A stretch of 64,000 nt of DNA from Methylobacterium sp. 77 (GCF_000372825.1 NZ_KB910516.1:2895825-2959824), one strand, 5' to 3'. Shown: positions 18,669-29,041, numbered from the stretch's first letter. A program made the numbers and translations. Notes: generated by a model from the sequence alone, not told the origin.

Positions 18669-20456
18669 ATGTCTGCGTCGTCAGCAGTGCCATTACCGAC
18701 GGAAGCCGCCCGGCCGATGAGTGCGGGCGAGAAGAAGGTCATCCTGGCCTCATCGCTCGGCACCGTGTTCGAGTGGTACGATTTCTATCTCTACGGATCG
18801 CTCGCCGCGATCATCGGCGCCCAGTTCTTCTCGGCCTACCCGGAAGCCACGCGCAACATTTTCGCCCTGCTCGCCTTCGCCGCCGGCTTCCTCGTCCGCC
18901 CCTTCGGCGCGCTCGTGTTCGGACGCCTCGGCGACTTGGTGGGACGCAAGTACACCTTCCTCATCACCATCCTGATCATGGGCATCTCCACCTTCGTGGT
19001 CGGCCTGCTGCCCTCCTACGCGACGATGAACGAGTACGGCGTCGGCTGGATCGCCCCCGTTGCTCTGCTCGCCTTGCGCATGCTCCAGGGCCTGGCCCTC
19101 GGCGGTGAGTACGGCGGCGCGGCGGTCTACGTGGCCGAGCACGCTCCTCGCGGCCGGCGCGGTTTCTACACCGCCTTCATCCAGACCACGGCGACGCTGG
19201 GCCTCCTGCTCTCGCTGATGGTGATCCTGTTCACCCAGATCTACGTCAACGCGAACTACGCGCCCGTCGCCACCACCCTCGCCGATGGCTCGGCCGGCAC
19301 GATCACGCCCTTCGCCGCCTGGGGCTGGCGCATTCCGTTCCTGGTCTCGATCGTGCTGCTCGGCGTCTCGGTCTGGATCCGGCTGCAGATGCAGGAGAGC
19401 CCGGCCTTCAAGAAGATGAAGGACGAGGGCACCGGCTCGAAGGCGCCGCTCTCGGAGGCTTTCGGCCAGTGGCGCAACGCCAAGTGGGCGCTTCTCGCCC
19501 TGCTCGGCCTCACCGCCGGCCAGGCCGTCGTCTGGTATACCGGCCAGTTCTACGCTCTGTTCTTCCTGCAGACGATCCTGAAGGTCGATCAGTTCACGGC
19601 CAACGTGCTCATCGCCTGGTCGCTGATCCTCGGCACCGGCGGGTTCCTGTTCTTCGGCGCGCTCTCCGACAAGATCGGCCGCAAGCCGATCATCCTCGGC
19701 GGTTGCGTGATCGCGGCGCTGACCTTCTTCCCGCTGTTCAAGGCGCTGACCGCTGCGGCCAATCCGGCCCTGCACGCGGCTCAGCAGAGCACGCAGGTGG
19801 TGGTCAAGGCCGACCCGGCGGATTGCTCGTTCCAGTTCAATCCGGTTGGAACGGCCAAGTTCACCAATTCCTGCGACATCGCCAAGGCGCTGCTCGCCCG
19901 GTCCGCGGTGAACTACACCACCGAGCCGGCCGCTCCCGGCACCAAGGCCACCGTCACCGTCGCCGGCAAGGAGTTCGCCGCCGCCGACCCGACCTTCGCC
20001 AAGGATATCGGCGCGGCGCTCACCTCCGCCGGCTACCCCACAGCCGCCAATCCGAGCATCGTGAAGATCGTCATCGAACCGAAGGACGGCCTGTCGAACC
20101 TCGCCAAGATGATCGATATCTTCTCGGTGCAGAAACTGACGATCATCGGCATCCTGACGATCCTCGTCCTCTACGTGACGATGGTCTACGGCCCGATCGC
20201 GGCGGCCCTCGTCGAACTGTTCCCGACGCGTATCCGCTACACCTCGATGTCGCTGCCCTACCATATCGGCAACGGCTGGTTCGGCGGCCTCCTGCCGGCG
20301 ACGGCCTTCGCCATGGTGGCGCAGACCGGCGACATCTATTTCGGCCTCTGGTACCCGATCGTCATCGCCATCGCGACCGCGATCATCGGTGCATTGTTCA
20401 TCCCGGAGACCAAGGATCGCGACATCTTCACCTGGGACGACCGCCCGGCGCGGTAA
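18669..20456 (+). CDS. MHS-family MFS transporter with a large periplasmic insert
   Basis: A 595-aa major-facilitator permease of the metabolite:H+ symporter group (ProP/KgtP/ShiA relatives). Hallmarks are SLGTVFEWYDFYLYG at the first helix, RPFGALVFGRLGDLVGRK in the loop 2-3 motif, and QGLALGGEYGGAAVYVAEHAP. Between about residues 360 and 485 there is a roughly 125-residue insert that is soluble in character, with two Cys (DCSF, SCDI); most MHS members have only a short loop here. A strong GGAGGAG precedes the ATG. The gene follows actP by 335 bp on the same strand, so a monocarboxylate substrate is plausible but unproven. Confidence 0.88.
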   Translation: MSASSAVPLPTEAARPMSAGEKKVILASSLGTVFEWYDFYLYGSLAAIIGAQFFSAYPEATRNIFALLAFAAGFLVRPFGALVFGRLGDLVGRKYTFLITILIMGISTFVVGLLPSYATMNEYGVGWIAPVALLALRMLQGLALGGEYGGAAVYVAEHAPRGRRGFYTAFIQTTATLGLLLSLMVILFTQIYVNANYAPVATTLADGSAGTITPFAAWGWRIPFLVSIVLLGVSVWIRLQMQESPAFKKMKDEGTGSKAPLSEAFGQWRNAKWALLALLGLTAGQAVVWYTGQFYALFFLQTILKVDQFTANVLIAWSLILGTGGFLFFGALSDKIGRKPIILGGCVIAALTFFPLFKALTAAANPALHAAQQSTQVVVKADPADCSFQFNPVGTAKFTNSCDIAKALLARSAVNYTTEPAAPGTKATVTVAGKEFAAADPTFAKDIGAALTSAGYPTAANPSIVKIVIEPKDGLSNLAKMIDIFSVQKLTIIGILTILVLYVTMVYGPIAAALVELFPTRIRYTSMSLPYHIGNGWFGGLLPATAFAMVAQTGDIYFGLWYPIVIAIATAIIGALFIPETKDRDIFTWDDRPAR

Positions 20457-20542
20457 TCGCGGGACGTCGGCGTCGGACGGGATTGTCGATCCGGTCCGAT
20501 GCCGGCACCGGTCGCGGAAGCCTCGGTTTCCACGACCATTCG

Positions 20543-20572
20543 CTCCCGCTTTCCGCAGGCGGCGAGCGGGAG
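20543..20572. repeat. Intergenic palindrome, possible REP-like element (copy 1)
   Basis: CTCCCGC and GCGGGAG flank a 16-base GC-rich centre, followed by GGTGAAAT. The same tail style (GGTGAAAC) follows the palindrome in the murF-murE spacer. It lies in the convergent gap between the MFS gene and the DUF2252 gene, just before their shared terminator. Confidence 0.4.
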
Positions 20573-20578
20573 GGTGAA

Positions 20579-20616
20579 ATGGAAAGGGCCCCATCTCGCG
20601 ACGGGGCCCTTTCCAT
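20579..20616. terminator. Bidirectional terminator hairpin
   Basis: A perfect 14-bp stem (ATGGAAAGGGCCCC with GGGGCCCTTTCCAT) and a 10-base loop, placed between the convergent MFS and DUF2252 genes. Confidence 0.7.
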
Positions 20617-20658
20617 GTCGGCACTGCCTTGCCTCGAAGGATTATCGTCGGCCCCTCG

Positions 20659-22029
20659 TCATTCGGGCTGGGCCTGGTCCTCATACGCCTCCAGCAGCAT
20701 GGCGTGATCGGACTTCGTCTGCCGGGCATAGCGCATCGCGAATTCGGCGACGGCCTCGTCGAATGCGTCACCCTTGCCGAGGTAGCCGGCGATCATCGCC
20801 GCATCTCCGGAGCGGGCATGGGCGCGGGCGAGCGTGGTGCCGCACAGACGGGCATAGGCCTTGGGGCCACTCTCGGAGAGGATCTCGCCGACCGCCGAGA
20901 GCTTCTTATTCTTCAACTGGCGAACGTAGAAGGAACGCCCGCTGACCTCGGAATAGGCGGTTCCCAGAAACATGTCGCTCGCCGCCTGCATGATGCGCTG
21001 CCCGTCGATCGCGCGCTGGCCCTCGGATGCGAGGAAGAACGGGCTCAGGGCGAGCGGAGCGAGAACCGAAGGCCGGGCTTCCTTGATCTGCAGGAAGAGC
21101 GGCGCGCCATCCGCATCGGTGTAGAGCCCCACGGCGCAGACCGTGCCCACCGAGCCGATCCCGACGACCTTGAAGGCGACATCGCGCTGCACGTAGCGCA
21201 GGGCCAGCAGGTTGCGGTCGGCCTGGAGGCTCTGCGGATAGGCCAGCAGCGCCGCGGCGGCTTCCTGCACCGCCTCGGTCAGTCCGTTCGGCCCGTCATG
21301 GAAGATCGTCGGGGCCTTGTCCGCGATGCGCCACTGGGCCGGATCGGAATGGAAGCTGTCCGGATCGAGGTCGGGGGCGTCGCCGTGGCTCAGACCGCCG
21401 GCGGTCTCGGAGGCAGCGTCGGCCAGGAGACGCCGGCACAGGTCCCCGTCGCCGAGACGACCGATCTCGTGATCGAGATCGATCCGGCTGTGCCAGATCG
21501 CCAGCGGCGAGAGATGCGACAGCTCGCGCATGTGCTCACGATAGGCGCAGACACTCGCCCGGGCCGCGCGATGGGCCTTGTCCTCGCCCTGCGCCATGGC
21601 GGCGACGGCGACACTGGCGGCGAGACGTTTCACGTCGACGGTGAAATCGACGTTCCAGAGCGTCTCGTCGAAATCGTTGATGTCGAACAGGGTCTGACCT
21701 TCGGCGCTGCGATACACGCCGAAATTGCCGATGTGGCAGTCGCCGCAGGCCTGGACCGGAATGCCCGGAACCGGAACGCCGACGAGGTCGGCGGCCATGA
21801 TCGCGGCGGCCCCGCGCAGGAAGGCGAACGGGTTCGCCCGCATCCGCTCGTAACGCAGGGGGATCAGTTCGATCAGCCGGCCGACATCGTTGGCGTGCAG
21901 GATCGCGAACGGATCGCGGCCCTCCGCCGGATGCCAATCGGCGTGGGATTCCCGCGGCACCGAATCGCGCAGGCGCTTGCCGGCCGCTCGGCGCTGGGCG
22001 CGATCGGAAGACATGTGAGTGTTGGTCAT
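20659..22029 (-). CDS. DUF2252 family protein
   Basis: A 456-aa soluble protein of the DUF2252 family, which is distantly related to protein-kinase/aminoglycoside-phosphotransferase folds. Key phrases are [16 protein letters not shown] and [22 protein letters not shown], which resemble a catalytic loop followed by a metal-binding DFD/DxD element; further on are [10 protein letters not shown] and a Lys in LQIKEARPS. The natural substrate is unknown. I take ATG 22029 (MTNTHMSSD); ATG 22014 and an upstream frame to 22077 are alternatives. The gene follows purH by 57 bp on the same strand and may be cotranscribed with it. Confidence 0.88.
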   Translation of the reverse strand: MTNTHMSSDRAQRRAAGKRLRDSVPRESHADWHPAEGRDPFAILHANDVGRLIELIPLRYERMRANPFAFLRGAAAIMAADLVGVPVPGIPVQACGDCHIGNFGVYRSAEGQTLFDINDFDETLWNVDFTVDVKRLAASVAVAAMAQGEDKAHRAARASVCAYREHMRELSHLSPLAIWHSRIDLDHEIGRLGDGDLCRRLLADAASETAGGLSHGDAPDLDPDSFHSDPAQWRIADKAPTIFHDGPNGLTEAVQEAAAALLAYPQSLQADRNLLALRYVQRDVAFKVVGIGSVGTVCAVGLYTDADGAPLFLQIKEARPSVLAPLALSPFFLASEGQRAIDGQRIMQAASDMFLGTAYSEVSGRSFYVRQLKNKKLSAVGEILSESGPKAYARLCGTTLARAHARSGDAAMIAGYLGKGDAFDEAVAEFAMRYARQTKSDHAMLLEAYEDQAQPE

Positions 22030-22086
22030 GGAAGAAAGCCTCGACAGGGCGATGCGCGCAGGTCGTCCGCCGCGCACCGCGCGGCA

Positions 22087-23685
22087 TCAGTGCCGGAAGT
22101 GGCGATGCCCTGTAAACACCATCGCGAGGCCGGCCTCGTCGGCGGCCTTGATCACGTCGACGTCACGCATCGACCCACCGGGCTGGATCACCGCCGTGGC
22201 GCCGGCCTCGGCCGCCGCGATCAGGCCATCGGCGAAGGGGAAGAACGCGTCCGAGGCCACCACCGAGCCCTTGGCGAGGCTCTCGGCCGCGCCGATGCGC
22301 TTGGCGCCCTCCGCCGCCTTCCAGGCAGCGATGCGCGAGGAATCGACCCGCGACATCTGCCCGGCGCCGATGCCCACGGTGGCGCCGTCGCGGGCATAGA
22401 CGATGGCGTTCGACTTGACGTGCTTGGCGACGCGGTAGGCGAAGCGCAGATCCGCGTATTCCTGCGCGGAAGGCTCGCGCTTGGTGACCACCTTCAGCGC
22501 CATGTCGTCGATGACAGCCGCGTCGCGGCCCTGGACCAGGATGCCGCCGGCGAGGTTGCGCATGGCGAAGCCCTTGGCGCGCGGGTCGGGAAGACCGCCC
22601 GCGAGAAGCAGGCGCAGGTTCTTCTTGGCGGCGACGATGGCGATCGCCTCCTCGGTGGCGTCCGGCGCGATGATCACCTCTGTGAAGATCTCGACGATGC
22701 GAGCGGCCGATTCGGCATCCAGGGTACGGTTCAGCGCGACGATGCCGCCGAAGGCCGATGTCGGGTCGCAGGCGAGTGCCCGCTCATAGGCCTCCGCGAG
22801 GCTCGCACCCTCGGCGACGCCGCAAGGATTGGCGTGCTTGATGATCGCCACCGCGGCGGCGCGGGCCGGATCGAACTCGGCGACGCATTCATAGGCCGCG
22901 TCGGTGTCGTTGAGATTGTTGAAGGACAGCTCCTTGCCCTGGAGCTGGCGCACCGTCGCCACGCCGGGCCGGGTCGAGCCGGGCGTCCGATAGAAGGCCG
23001 CCGATTGGTGCGGGTTCTCGCCGTAGCGTAGGGACTGGGCGAGGGTGCCGCCGAAGGCGCGGAAAGCGGGCGCCTCCTCCATCTCCACATGGTCGGCGAG
23101 CCAGGAGGCAATGGCGGAATCGTAGGTGGCGGTGCGGGCGAAGGCCTTCTGCGCCAGGCGCTTGCGGGTCGCCGCACCGAGCATGCCGTTGCCGGCTTCG
23201 AGTTCGGAGAGGACGGCGCCGTAATCGGCCACGTCCACCACCACCGCCACGTCGGCATGGTTCTTCGCCGCAGCGCGGATCATGGCCGGGCCGCCGACAT
23301 CGATATTCTCCACCGCATCGTCATAGGCGCACGGCTTCGCGATCGTCGCCTCGAACGGGTAGAGATTGACCACGAGGAGATCGATGGCGCCGATGCCGTG
23401 GGCGGCGAGCGCCGCCTGATGCTGCGGGTCGTCGCGCACCGCGAGGAGGCCGCCATGCACCGCAGGGTGCAGGGTCTTCACCCGCCCGTCCATCATCTCG
23501 GGAAAGCCGGTGATCTCGGCCACTTCCGTGACGGGCAATCCCGCCTCGCTGAGCGCCCGATGGGTGCCGCCGGTGGAGACCAGGGCGACGCCGCGCTCGG
23601 ACAACGAACGGGCGAAGTCCACGAGGCCCGTCTTGTCGGAAACGGAAAGAAGCGCGCGGCTAACCCGCACCTGATCATGCGACAT
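22087..23685 (-). CDS. purH: Bifunctional AICAR transformylase / IMP cyclohydrolase
   Basis: This protein catalyses the last two steps of IMP synthesis: 10-formyl-THF-dependent formylation of AICAR, then ring closure to IMP. It is 532 aa, typical for PurH. The N-terminal cyclohydrolase (MGS-like) domain has [27 protein letters not shown], and [13 protein letters not shown]. The C-terminal transformylase carries the invariant KHANPCG and ends with [14 protein letters not shown]. The start at ATG 23685 (MSHDQVRV) gives the usual N-terminus. The heparinase-like gene lies 74 bp upstream on the same strand, a neighbourhood common in alphaproteobacteria. Confidence 0.97.
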   Translation of the reverse strand: MSHDQVRVSRALLSVSDKTGLVDFARSLSERGVALVSTGGTHRALSEAGLPVTEVAEITGFPEMMDGRVKTLHPAVHGGLLAVRDDPQHQAALAAHGIGAIDLLVVNLYPFEATIAKPCAYDDAVENIDVGGPAMIRAAAKNHADVAVVVDVADYGAVLSELEAGNGMLGAATRKRLAQKAFARTATYDSAIASWLADHVEMEEAPAFRAFGGTLAQSLRYGENPHQSAAFYRTPGSTRPGVATVRQLQGKELSFNNLNDTDAAYECVAEFDPARAAAVAIIKHANPCGVAEGASLAEAYERALACDPTSAFGGIVALNRTLDAESAARIVEIFTEVIIAPDATEEAIAIVAAKKNLRLLLAGGLPDPRAKGFAMRNLAGGILVQGRDAAVIDDMALKVVTKREPSAQEYADLRFAYRVAKHVKSNAIVYARDGATVGIGAGQMSRVDSSRIAAWKAAEGAKRIGAAESLAKGSVVASDAFFPFADGLIAAAEAGATAVIQPGGSMRDVDVIKAADEAGLAMVFTGHRHFRH

Positions 23686-23759
23686 CGTCGTAAACCGTCC
23701 GGGACAGGGCAGATCCTGCCCTTCAAGCGCGCCCGGTATCACAGATGCGGCCCTATCGG

Positions 23760-25544
23760 CTACCGCGCCGCATCATCGGCCACGGGAGTCTCGAGTCTGG
23801 CGGGCTCGCTCCGGCTCGGAGCCTGGGCGAGGTGCAGGAACCGCCAGCGGACCCGCGCGCCCTCCCCGGCCGTGACGTAGAGGACGATCTGGTCGGTCCG
23901 CCGCGCGCCGGTGAGGCCCGCGAAATACACACTCTCCTCGAGGGCGACGGCAGCTCCCACGGCTTCGAAGCGCCAGACCTCCCCCAGCGGGGATGCCAGA
24001 TCGATCCCCCCGCCCTCGGCGGCGGTGGCGGCGATGGCGGGGTGCAGGTGGAAGCGGATCGCCGCCTCCGGCGGACGCAGACGGATGCGGTTGCCCTTGG
24101 TGGCCACCGGCACGAAGGCGTCCTCGCCCTCGAGGCCCGCCCCATCGGGCAGGAGGCGCCAGCGGCGCTCGTGGACGATCCCGAACTCGACGACATAGCC
24201 GTCATGGCGTCCGGCGAGGATCGATGCGCCGGCCTCGCTGGTCCGCTCGGATTTCACCGCGCGCGGCCCACGCACGAGCACGGGCCCGATCCGCCCGATG
24301 AGCCAGTCGGCGGCCAGGCGGCTGCCCAACCCCTCGGCGGCGCCGAGGAAGCGGCAGGACGAGGAATCTCCCACCGTGGCGGTGGAATGCGCGGCGGTGC
24401 TGCGGGCGAGGCGGCGCAATTCCGGACCGCTCGCCGGCAGGCCGCAATTGATCACCACCCGCTGTGGGCCGCTTGACATCTCGAAGGAGAGGCAGCCGGC
24501 CCCGGCATTCATCGAATAGGGCAAGGGCGGCGGCGCGCCGACATCGGCGACGACGACGACGCGCCCGCTTTCCAGCCGCTCGTAGCCCGAATTCGGCGCA
24601 TGCATCATCGGCTGCGCCATGGCACCGTCATAGACCAGCAGCGTGGCGAGATGATCCGCCGCCGTGGCACCCATGCCGTTGAAATGGCTCAGGGACGCAT
24701 CGCCATGGCGCAGGAGACGCAGGAGCGGCAGCATCCGGTCGATCGCGTGGAGCAGGGCTTCCGGCGGATCGAGGCTGCGGCTGAGGAAGCTCTGGCGCAG
24801 GGGCAAGAGATCGAGCAGCAATTCCATCGCGAAGCGCGGATCGCGGCTGCGATGGCCGCCATCGGCCATGATCTGCCGATCGAGTTCTCGCGACAGGATG
24901 CGGGTGGCCCGACGCAGGATTGGCTGGACGCCCTCGCAGCACAGGCCGGCATAGCAGAGTGCCACCACCGCCAGGAGACGCGATTGCGGCGGCAGGCCCC
25001 GTCGAAGGGAGCGTTCGAGGTCGCGGGCGCCGCGGCCCACCGCCTTGAGGAAGGCCTGATAGAAGGCGTGGTCCGCTCCTTCCAGAACCAGCGGCGACTG
25101 GCACAGGAACGAGATCAGCCGCCGTGCCGCCACGGGCACCGGCTCGGCCAGGGTCGCGTCGCCACGGCCGGTGATGAAATCCGCCACGAAGGCGCGGGCA
25201 TTGGCCCTGGCCAATGCCGTGTCGGCGGCACGGAGATGGCGCAGCCAGCCAAATCCGTAGAACGCATCCGCCCATTCCGGCGAAGGCGGTGCGTAATCGA
25301 ACGGCGACCGACCGCTCACCGAGAGCGAGCGTCCAGCGAAGACGAACAGGCCGGCATAGATGTCGTCGGCGAAGGTGGCATCGCTGGTACGCAGATCGTG
25401 CGGGGCGATGACCAGGGCGCTGACCCGTGCGCGGGCGAGAAGATCCGGGCTCGCGGTCAGGCGTGCGGACACGCCGCGCGCCGAGCGCGCGATCTCGCGC
25501 CCGACGAGCCGATAGAATCGCCAGCGATCAGCCCCCCAACCCAC
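23760..25544 (-). CDS. Heparinase II/III family protein
   Basis: A 594-aa protein of the heparinase II/III-like family: an alpha-toroid N-terminal part and a C-terminal beta-sandwich. Characteristic phrases are [58 protein letters not shown] and [16 protein letters not shown]. In alphaproteobacteria this type of gene is typically beside purH. The substrate is unknown; a cell-envelope polysaccharide is a common guess. No signal peptide is apparent. It starts with GTG 25544, with GGAGG 9 bases upstream. A perfect TTAA-N7-TTAA box lies at 25623-25637, 79 bases upstream of the start, suggesting cell-cycle control. Confidence 0.9.
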   Translation of the reverse strand: MGWGADRWRFYRLVGREIARSARGVSARLTASPDLLARARVSALVIAPHDLRTSDATFADDIYAGLFVFAGRSLSVSGRSPFDYAPPSPEWADAFYGFGWLRHLRAADTALARANARAFVADFITGRGDATLAEPVPVAARRLISFLCQSPLVLEGADHAFYQAFLKAVGRGARDLERSLRRGLPPQSRLLAVVALCYAGLCCEGVQPILRRATRILSRELDRQIMADGGHRSRDPRFAMELLLDLLPLRQSFLSRSLDPPEALLHAIDRMLPLLRLLRHGDASLSHFNGMGATAADHLATLLVYDGAMAQPMMHAPNSGYERLESGRVVVVADVGAPPPLPYSMNAGAGCLSFEMSSGPQRVVINCGLPASGPELRRLARSTAAHSTATVGDSSSCRFLGAAEGLGSRLAADWLIGRIGPVLVRGPRAVKSERTSEAGASILAGRHDGYVVEFGIVHERRWRLLPDGAGLEGEDAFVPVATKGNRIRLRPPEAAIRFHLHPAIAATAAEGGGIDLASPLGEVWRFEAVGAAVALEESVYFAGLTGARRTDQIVLYVTAGEGARVRWRFLHLAQAPSRSEPARLETPVADDAAR

Positions 25545-25622
25545 GCACGCCTTTCCTCCAGCCCATCGACCCGTATGGGCATGATGCCGGATGTCGCCCA
25601 GTCCGAAGCTAGGCTGTGCCTA

Positions 25623-25637
25623 TTAACCAACAATTAA
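25623..25637. promoter_or_regulatory. Perfect CtrA-type box (TTAA-N7-TTAA)
   Basis: TTAA CCAACAA TTAA fits the full alphaproteobacterial CtrA consensus with exact 7-base spacing. It is the only perfect copy I found in the window. It lies between the divergent heparinase-like gene (start 25544, minus) and the secreted protein gene (start 25839, plus). Confidence 0.6.
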
Positions 25638-25838
25638 GGATGCCGACACTCGTCGGACGGCATCATCGTCATCGGGCTCGCGTTTTCCCGCCCTCGTTCG
25701 CTGCAAGGCGCATAGAAGGCGCAGGCCGGCAAAGTGTATTTTTCACCAAGCGCGGCCGGAACGCTTGAATGCTGCACAGGTTATACACAGCGCCGACCGA
25801 GCGTCGTTCCTGCAGCATCCAGCAATGGCAGCGTGCCT

Positions 25839-26468
25839 ATGACTGTCATCAGCGTTCTCAAGCGGGCTGGAATCTTAGTTTCCGCTGCTGCGTTATTGTG
25901 CAGTACCAGCGCGGCGATGGCGCAGAGCTCCGGAGACCGTGGATTGGGCGGTCTCTTCGAGGCTCTGTTTTCTCCGGCACGTCCCGTGGTCGAAGCGCAG
26001 CCGGTCTCGCCCGCTTTGGCGATCGAGCAGAGGCTTCCGTCACGGCGCGAAGCGAGCCGCCCTCGCCTGAAGATCCGCTACGCGGCCCTGCCGAAGAGCG
26101 AGCCACTGCAACTGCATGTCGGCGACCGCCAGACACCGATTTCCATTTCCTCCGGGCCGATGACGGCCCTGCTGAAGGACCCGACCCTCCGGCCCGGCGA
26201 CATCGTCGTGCTAAAGGACGGCGCCCGCGTCTTCACCGGCAACGAGGACAAGACTCACAGTGTCCGGGATTTCGAACCGGTGAGCCGCTCCGCCATGGTT
26301 GACCGCAAGACCAAAGCGCTGCTGTCGATGATGATCGCCCCGGTCGGCGCGCTGCCGCCGGACGAGGTGCGCAAGTTCATGGCGCGTCTGAAAACATCGA
26401 CCCCGCAGACGGGTCTCCAGGCCGAAGGCGGGGTCCAGACCGTCTCCATGCGGATCATCACGCCCTAG
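25839..26468 (+). CDS. Secreted protein of unknown function
   Basis: A 209-aa exported protein. From ATG 25839 the N-terminus is a signal peptide (MTVISVLKRAGILVSAAALL... ending AAMAQ). The mature part has a basic linker (RLPSRREASRPRLKIRYAAL), a central LQLHVGDRQTPISIS and a segment LRPGDIVVLKDGARVFTGN that resembles a small beta-rich domain. No Cys occurs after the signal. I do not recognise the family. It diverges from the heparinase-like gene across a CtrA-type box and converges on the papain-like gene with 24 bp between stops. Confidence 0.75.
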   Translation: MTVISVLKRAGILVSAAALLCSTSAAMAQSSGDRGLGGLFEALFSPARPVVEAQPVSPALAIEQRLPSRREASRPRLKIRYAALPKSEPLQLHVGDRQTPISISSGPMTALLKDPTLRPGDIVVLKDGARVFTGNEDKTHSVRDFEPVSRSAMVDRKTKALLSMMIAPVGALPPDEVRKFMARLKTSTPQTGLQAEGGVQTVSMRIITP

Positions 26469-26492
26469 AGACGAAGTCTCCCCCGATGATGA

Positions 26493-27638
26493 CTATCTGA
26501 GGTAGGTGACGCTGTACAAAGTCCGGCGCAACTCGTCCTCGGTTACCCAGATCCGGCCATTGTCGCAGCGTTCCCGGATGCCGTCGCGTAACCGCCCGCA
26601 ATACTCGCCGGTATTGTCCTGGATGCGGTACTGGCAGGCATTCCCCGCCTTGCGGCGACCGATGACCGGGCTCGCATGGTCGGCGAACAGGTCGGGGTCC
26701 TTCGGATCGCGGGCCTCGAGCAGGTACCAACTGTAGCCAACGGTCGGGACGCGGCCATTGTCCAGGGCGTAATCGACCATGGCGAGGATGCGGTCGAGCT
26801 TGGCCCTGCTCGGATGGCGGCCGGATTCGAGCATGTCGGCGAAATCGGCTTGGCTCGCGGCGACGCGGTAGGAGACCGGCAGGAGCGGCACCGGCAACGG
26901 CGCGCGTCGGCACACCGTCTCCACATGGGCGATCCAGGCCGCGTTGAACGGATCGGCCCGCCGGCTGCGCAGATGCGCGGCGGTGGCGGCGACCGAGCGG
27001 TAGCTCTGCTTCGTGGCATGCAGGCGCGTCCGGTAGCGCAACGATCGCAAGACCGGCATCACGTAGCGGTAGCCGTCGTTGGACGGCAGGTCGCGGTCCT
27101 CACAGAACCCGCCGATATTGTAGAGGAGCGCCGCCGTATCCTCCTCGCCGCCCTCGATCTTGTCGAAATACGGTTCCAGGGCCGGGTTGCCGTCCTTGGT
27201 GACCTCAGCGCTGTTGCGGCTCCAGGCGATGTCGGCACGGTAGGCCGGATGCGCCTTCAGATGCCGTTTCAGGTGCGGGACCGGGATTGCGGGCAGTTTT
27301 GCCGGGTCGGCGAAATAGAATTTCGTCGCCACGTCGAGGGGCGAGACCGGCTTGCCGATCCGGTGCGAGATCATGTCCGCGGTGGCGTAGGCGAAACAGA
27401 TGGCGCTCTCGCCCTGGTTCAGGGGTAGCTCGCTGGGCGCGGGCGAGATCCCCACATCGCGGGTGCCGGTATGGATCTCGAAGGGGATGGTGGCCGCGAC
27501 CGGGGCGCAGCCGGGATTGCGGAGATAGGCCGGCTGCGCCGGCAGGATGCGACGGTCGACCTCGTCGGCCGGGGCCGGGCCGACGAGGGACAGGGCCCCG
27601 GCCAGCCTGGCAATGGCACGGCAGGCGGGATGCACCAA
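26493..27638 (-). CDS. Secreted papain-like (C1-type) cysteine peptidase homologue
   Basis: A 381-aa exported protein with a hydrophobic signal (residues 5-25, ending PAPADE). It shows a papain-type catalytic arrangement: Q75 and C81 in QGESAICFAYATADM, H321 in DHASPVIG and N342 in IQDNTG, in the correct order and with plausible spacing. The length between Cys and His (240 residues) is longer than in papain and contains a probable insert. The start is TTG 27638, or GTG 27635, just 6-9 bases after the rsmB stop; AAGGG inside the end of rsmB supplies the ribosome site, so it should be cotranscribed with rsmB. The substrate is unknown. Loss of activity cannot be excluded, but the four key residues are present. 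Confidence 0.7.
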   Translation of the reverse strand: MVHPACRAIARLAGALSLVGPAPADEVDRRILPAQPAYLRNPGCAPVAATIPFEIHTGTRDVGISPAPSELPLNQGESAICFAYATADMISHRIGKPVSPLDVATKFYFADPAKLPAIPVPHLKRHLKAHPAYRADIAWSRNSAEVTKDGNPALEPYFDKIEGGEEDTAALLYNIGGFCEDRDLPSNDGYRYVMPVLRSLRYRTRLHATKQSYRSVAATAAHLRSRRADPFNAAWIAHVETVCRRAPLPVPLLPVSYRVAASQADFADMLESGRHPSRAKLDRILAMVDYALDNGRVPTVGYSWYLLEARDPKDPDLFADHASPVIGRRKAGNACQYRIQDNTGEYCGRLRDGIRERCDNGRIWVTEDELRRTLYSVTYLR

Positions 27639-27643
27639 GCGGC

Positions 27644-29041
27644 CTAACCCTTCCGGACCAGGCGGCTCGCGAAGAACCCGTCGATTCCGCCGCGGACCGG
27701 TGGCGGCGTCACCTCGCCGGCGACCGCTTCGCCGCTCAGATGCGACGGGAGCGTCCGCAAGTCGCCGTCGCCGTTGACGAGTTCGGCGAGCCCACCGACC
27801 TCATCGGGCCGGATGGGAGCGCGCTCGAAAGCGGGATTGCGGGCGAGGAAGGCGGCGATCTGACCCTCCCCCTCTTCCGGCTCCAGGGAACAGGTGCAGT
27901 AGACGAGGCGGCCGCCCGGCTTCACCAGGGTCGCGGCACGGTCGAGCAGACGGCGCTGCAGACCGGCGAGGCGCCCGACATCGCCCCCGGCCTTGGTCCA
28001 GGCGACGTCCGGATGGCGGCGGATGGTGCCGGTGGCCGAGCACGGCGCATCGAGGAGCACGGCGTCGAACGTCTCGGCATCCGTCTCCGGAAGCTGGGTC
28101 GCATCGCCGACGCGGATCTCCGCCGTCAGACCGAGGCGGCCGAGATTCTCACCGAGCCGTTCGAGGCGCTGGGCCGAGCGATCGACCGCGACCACGTCGG
28201 CGCCCGCGGCGGCGAGCTGGGCGGTCTTGCCGCCTGGGGCCGCGCAGAGATCGGCGACGCGCTCGCCGGGCTTCACGGCGAGGAGGCGCGCCGGGATGGC
28301 GGCGGCGGCGTCCTGGACCCACCACGCGCCTTCGTCATAGCCGGGCAGTTCGGAGACCGCCGAGCGGACCTCGTGCAAACGGATGCTGCCGGTGGGCAGG
28401 GCGACGCCGCCCAGGCGCCCGGCCCATTCCTCGGCCGATCCGCGCGGTGTGATGTCGAGGGAGGCCCCCGACAGATGGGCGGAGGCGATGGCCCGTGCCG
28501 TCTCAGGCCCGTAGGCGGAGGCCCAGCGCGCGGCGAGCCAGTCCGGCGTGTTCTGCGCCAGGGGATCGGATGCCTCGGCCGCGATGGCCTCCCGCTCGCG
28601 GATGACCCGGCGCAGGATGGCGTTCACGAGGCCGGGCGTGTGCTGCAGGTAGGGGTCGCCCTTGGCGAGACGGACCGAGAGATCGACGGCGGCGTGGTCG
28701 GGCACGTTGAGATCGAGGATCTGGACCGCGCCCGTGACGAGCAGGGCCACGAGCCGGGGCTGGTCCGGCGGCAGGCCCTGGTTCATCCGCGCGGCCAGCA
28801 TCCGGCGCAGGAAACCGAGGCGGCGGAAGGTGGCGGTGGCGATGGCGCGCGCCAGCGAGGCATCGGCGGCATCCAACCCGGCGTCGCGGCCCGCCTGGGC
28901 GAGGGCGTCCTCCAGGGCGAAGGCGCGGCCCTGCACGAGGAGATCGGCCACGGCGGCATGTGCCACCTGTCGGGCGGCGAGGCCCGGAACCGTGCGGTCG
29001 ATCGTCGTCGTCGGCCCATCCGCGTTGCGGCGTGTCGCCAT
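27644..29041 (-). CDS. rsmB: RsmB-family rRNA (cytosine-5) methyltransferase
   Basis: A SAM-dependent methyltransferase that methylates a cytosine at C5 in 16S rRNA (C967 in E. coli). From ATG 29041 it has 465 aa: a NusB-like RNA-binding N-terminal domain (residues 15-150, with QHTPGLVNAILRRV) and a Rossmann methyltransferase domain. Motif I is VADLCAAPGGKTAQLA, motif IV is LLDAPCSATGTIRRHPD, and motif VI is VYCTCSLEPEEGE with the catalytic C384. Divergent from the SdhAF4-like gene and followed within 10 bases by the papain-like gene. Confidence 0.94.
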   Translation of the reverse strand: MATRRNADGPTTTIDRTVPGLAARQVAHAAVADLLVQGRAFALEDALAQAGRDAGLDAADASLARAIATATFRRLGFLRRMLAARMNQGLPPDQPRLVALLVTGAVQILDLNVPDHAAVDLSVRLAKGDPYLQHTPGLVNAILRRVIREREAIAAEASDPLAQNTPDWLAARWASAYGPETARAIASAHLSGASLDITPRGSAEEWAGRLGGVALPTGSIRLHEVRSAVSELPGYDEGAWWVQDAAAAIPARLLAVKPGERVADLCAAPGGKTAQLAAAGADVVAVDRSAQRLERLGENLGRLGLTAEIRVGDATQLPETDAETFDAVLLDAPCSATGTIRRHPDVAWTKAGGDVGRLAGLQRRLLDRAATLVKPGGRLVYCTCSLEPEEGEGQIAAFLARNPAFERAPIRPDEVGGLAELVNGDGDLRTLPSHLSGEAVAGEVTPPPVRGGIDGFFASRLVRKG

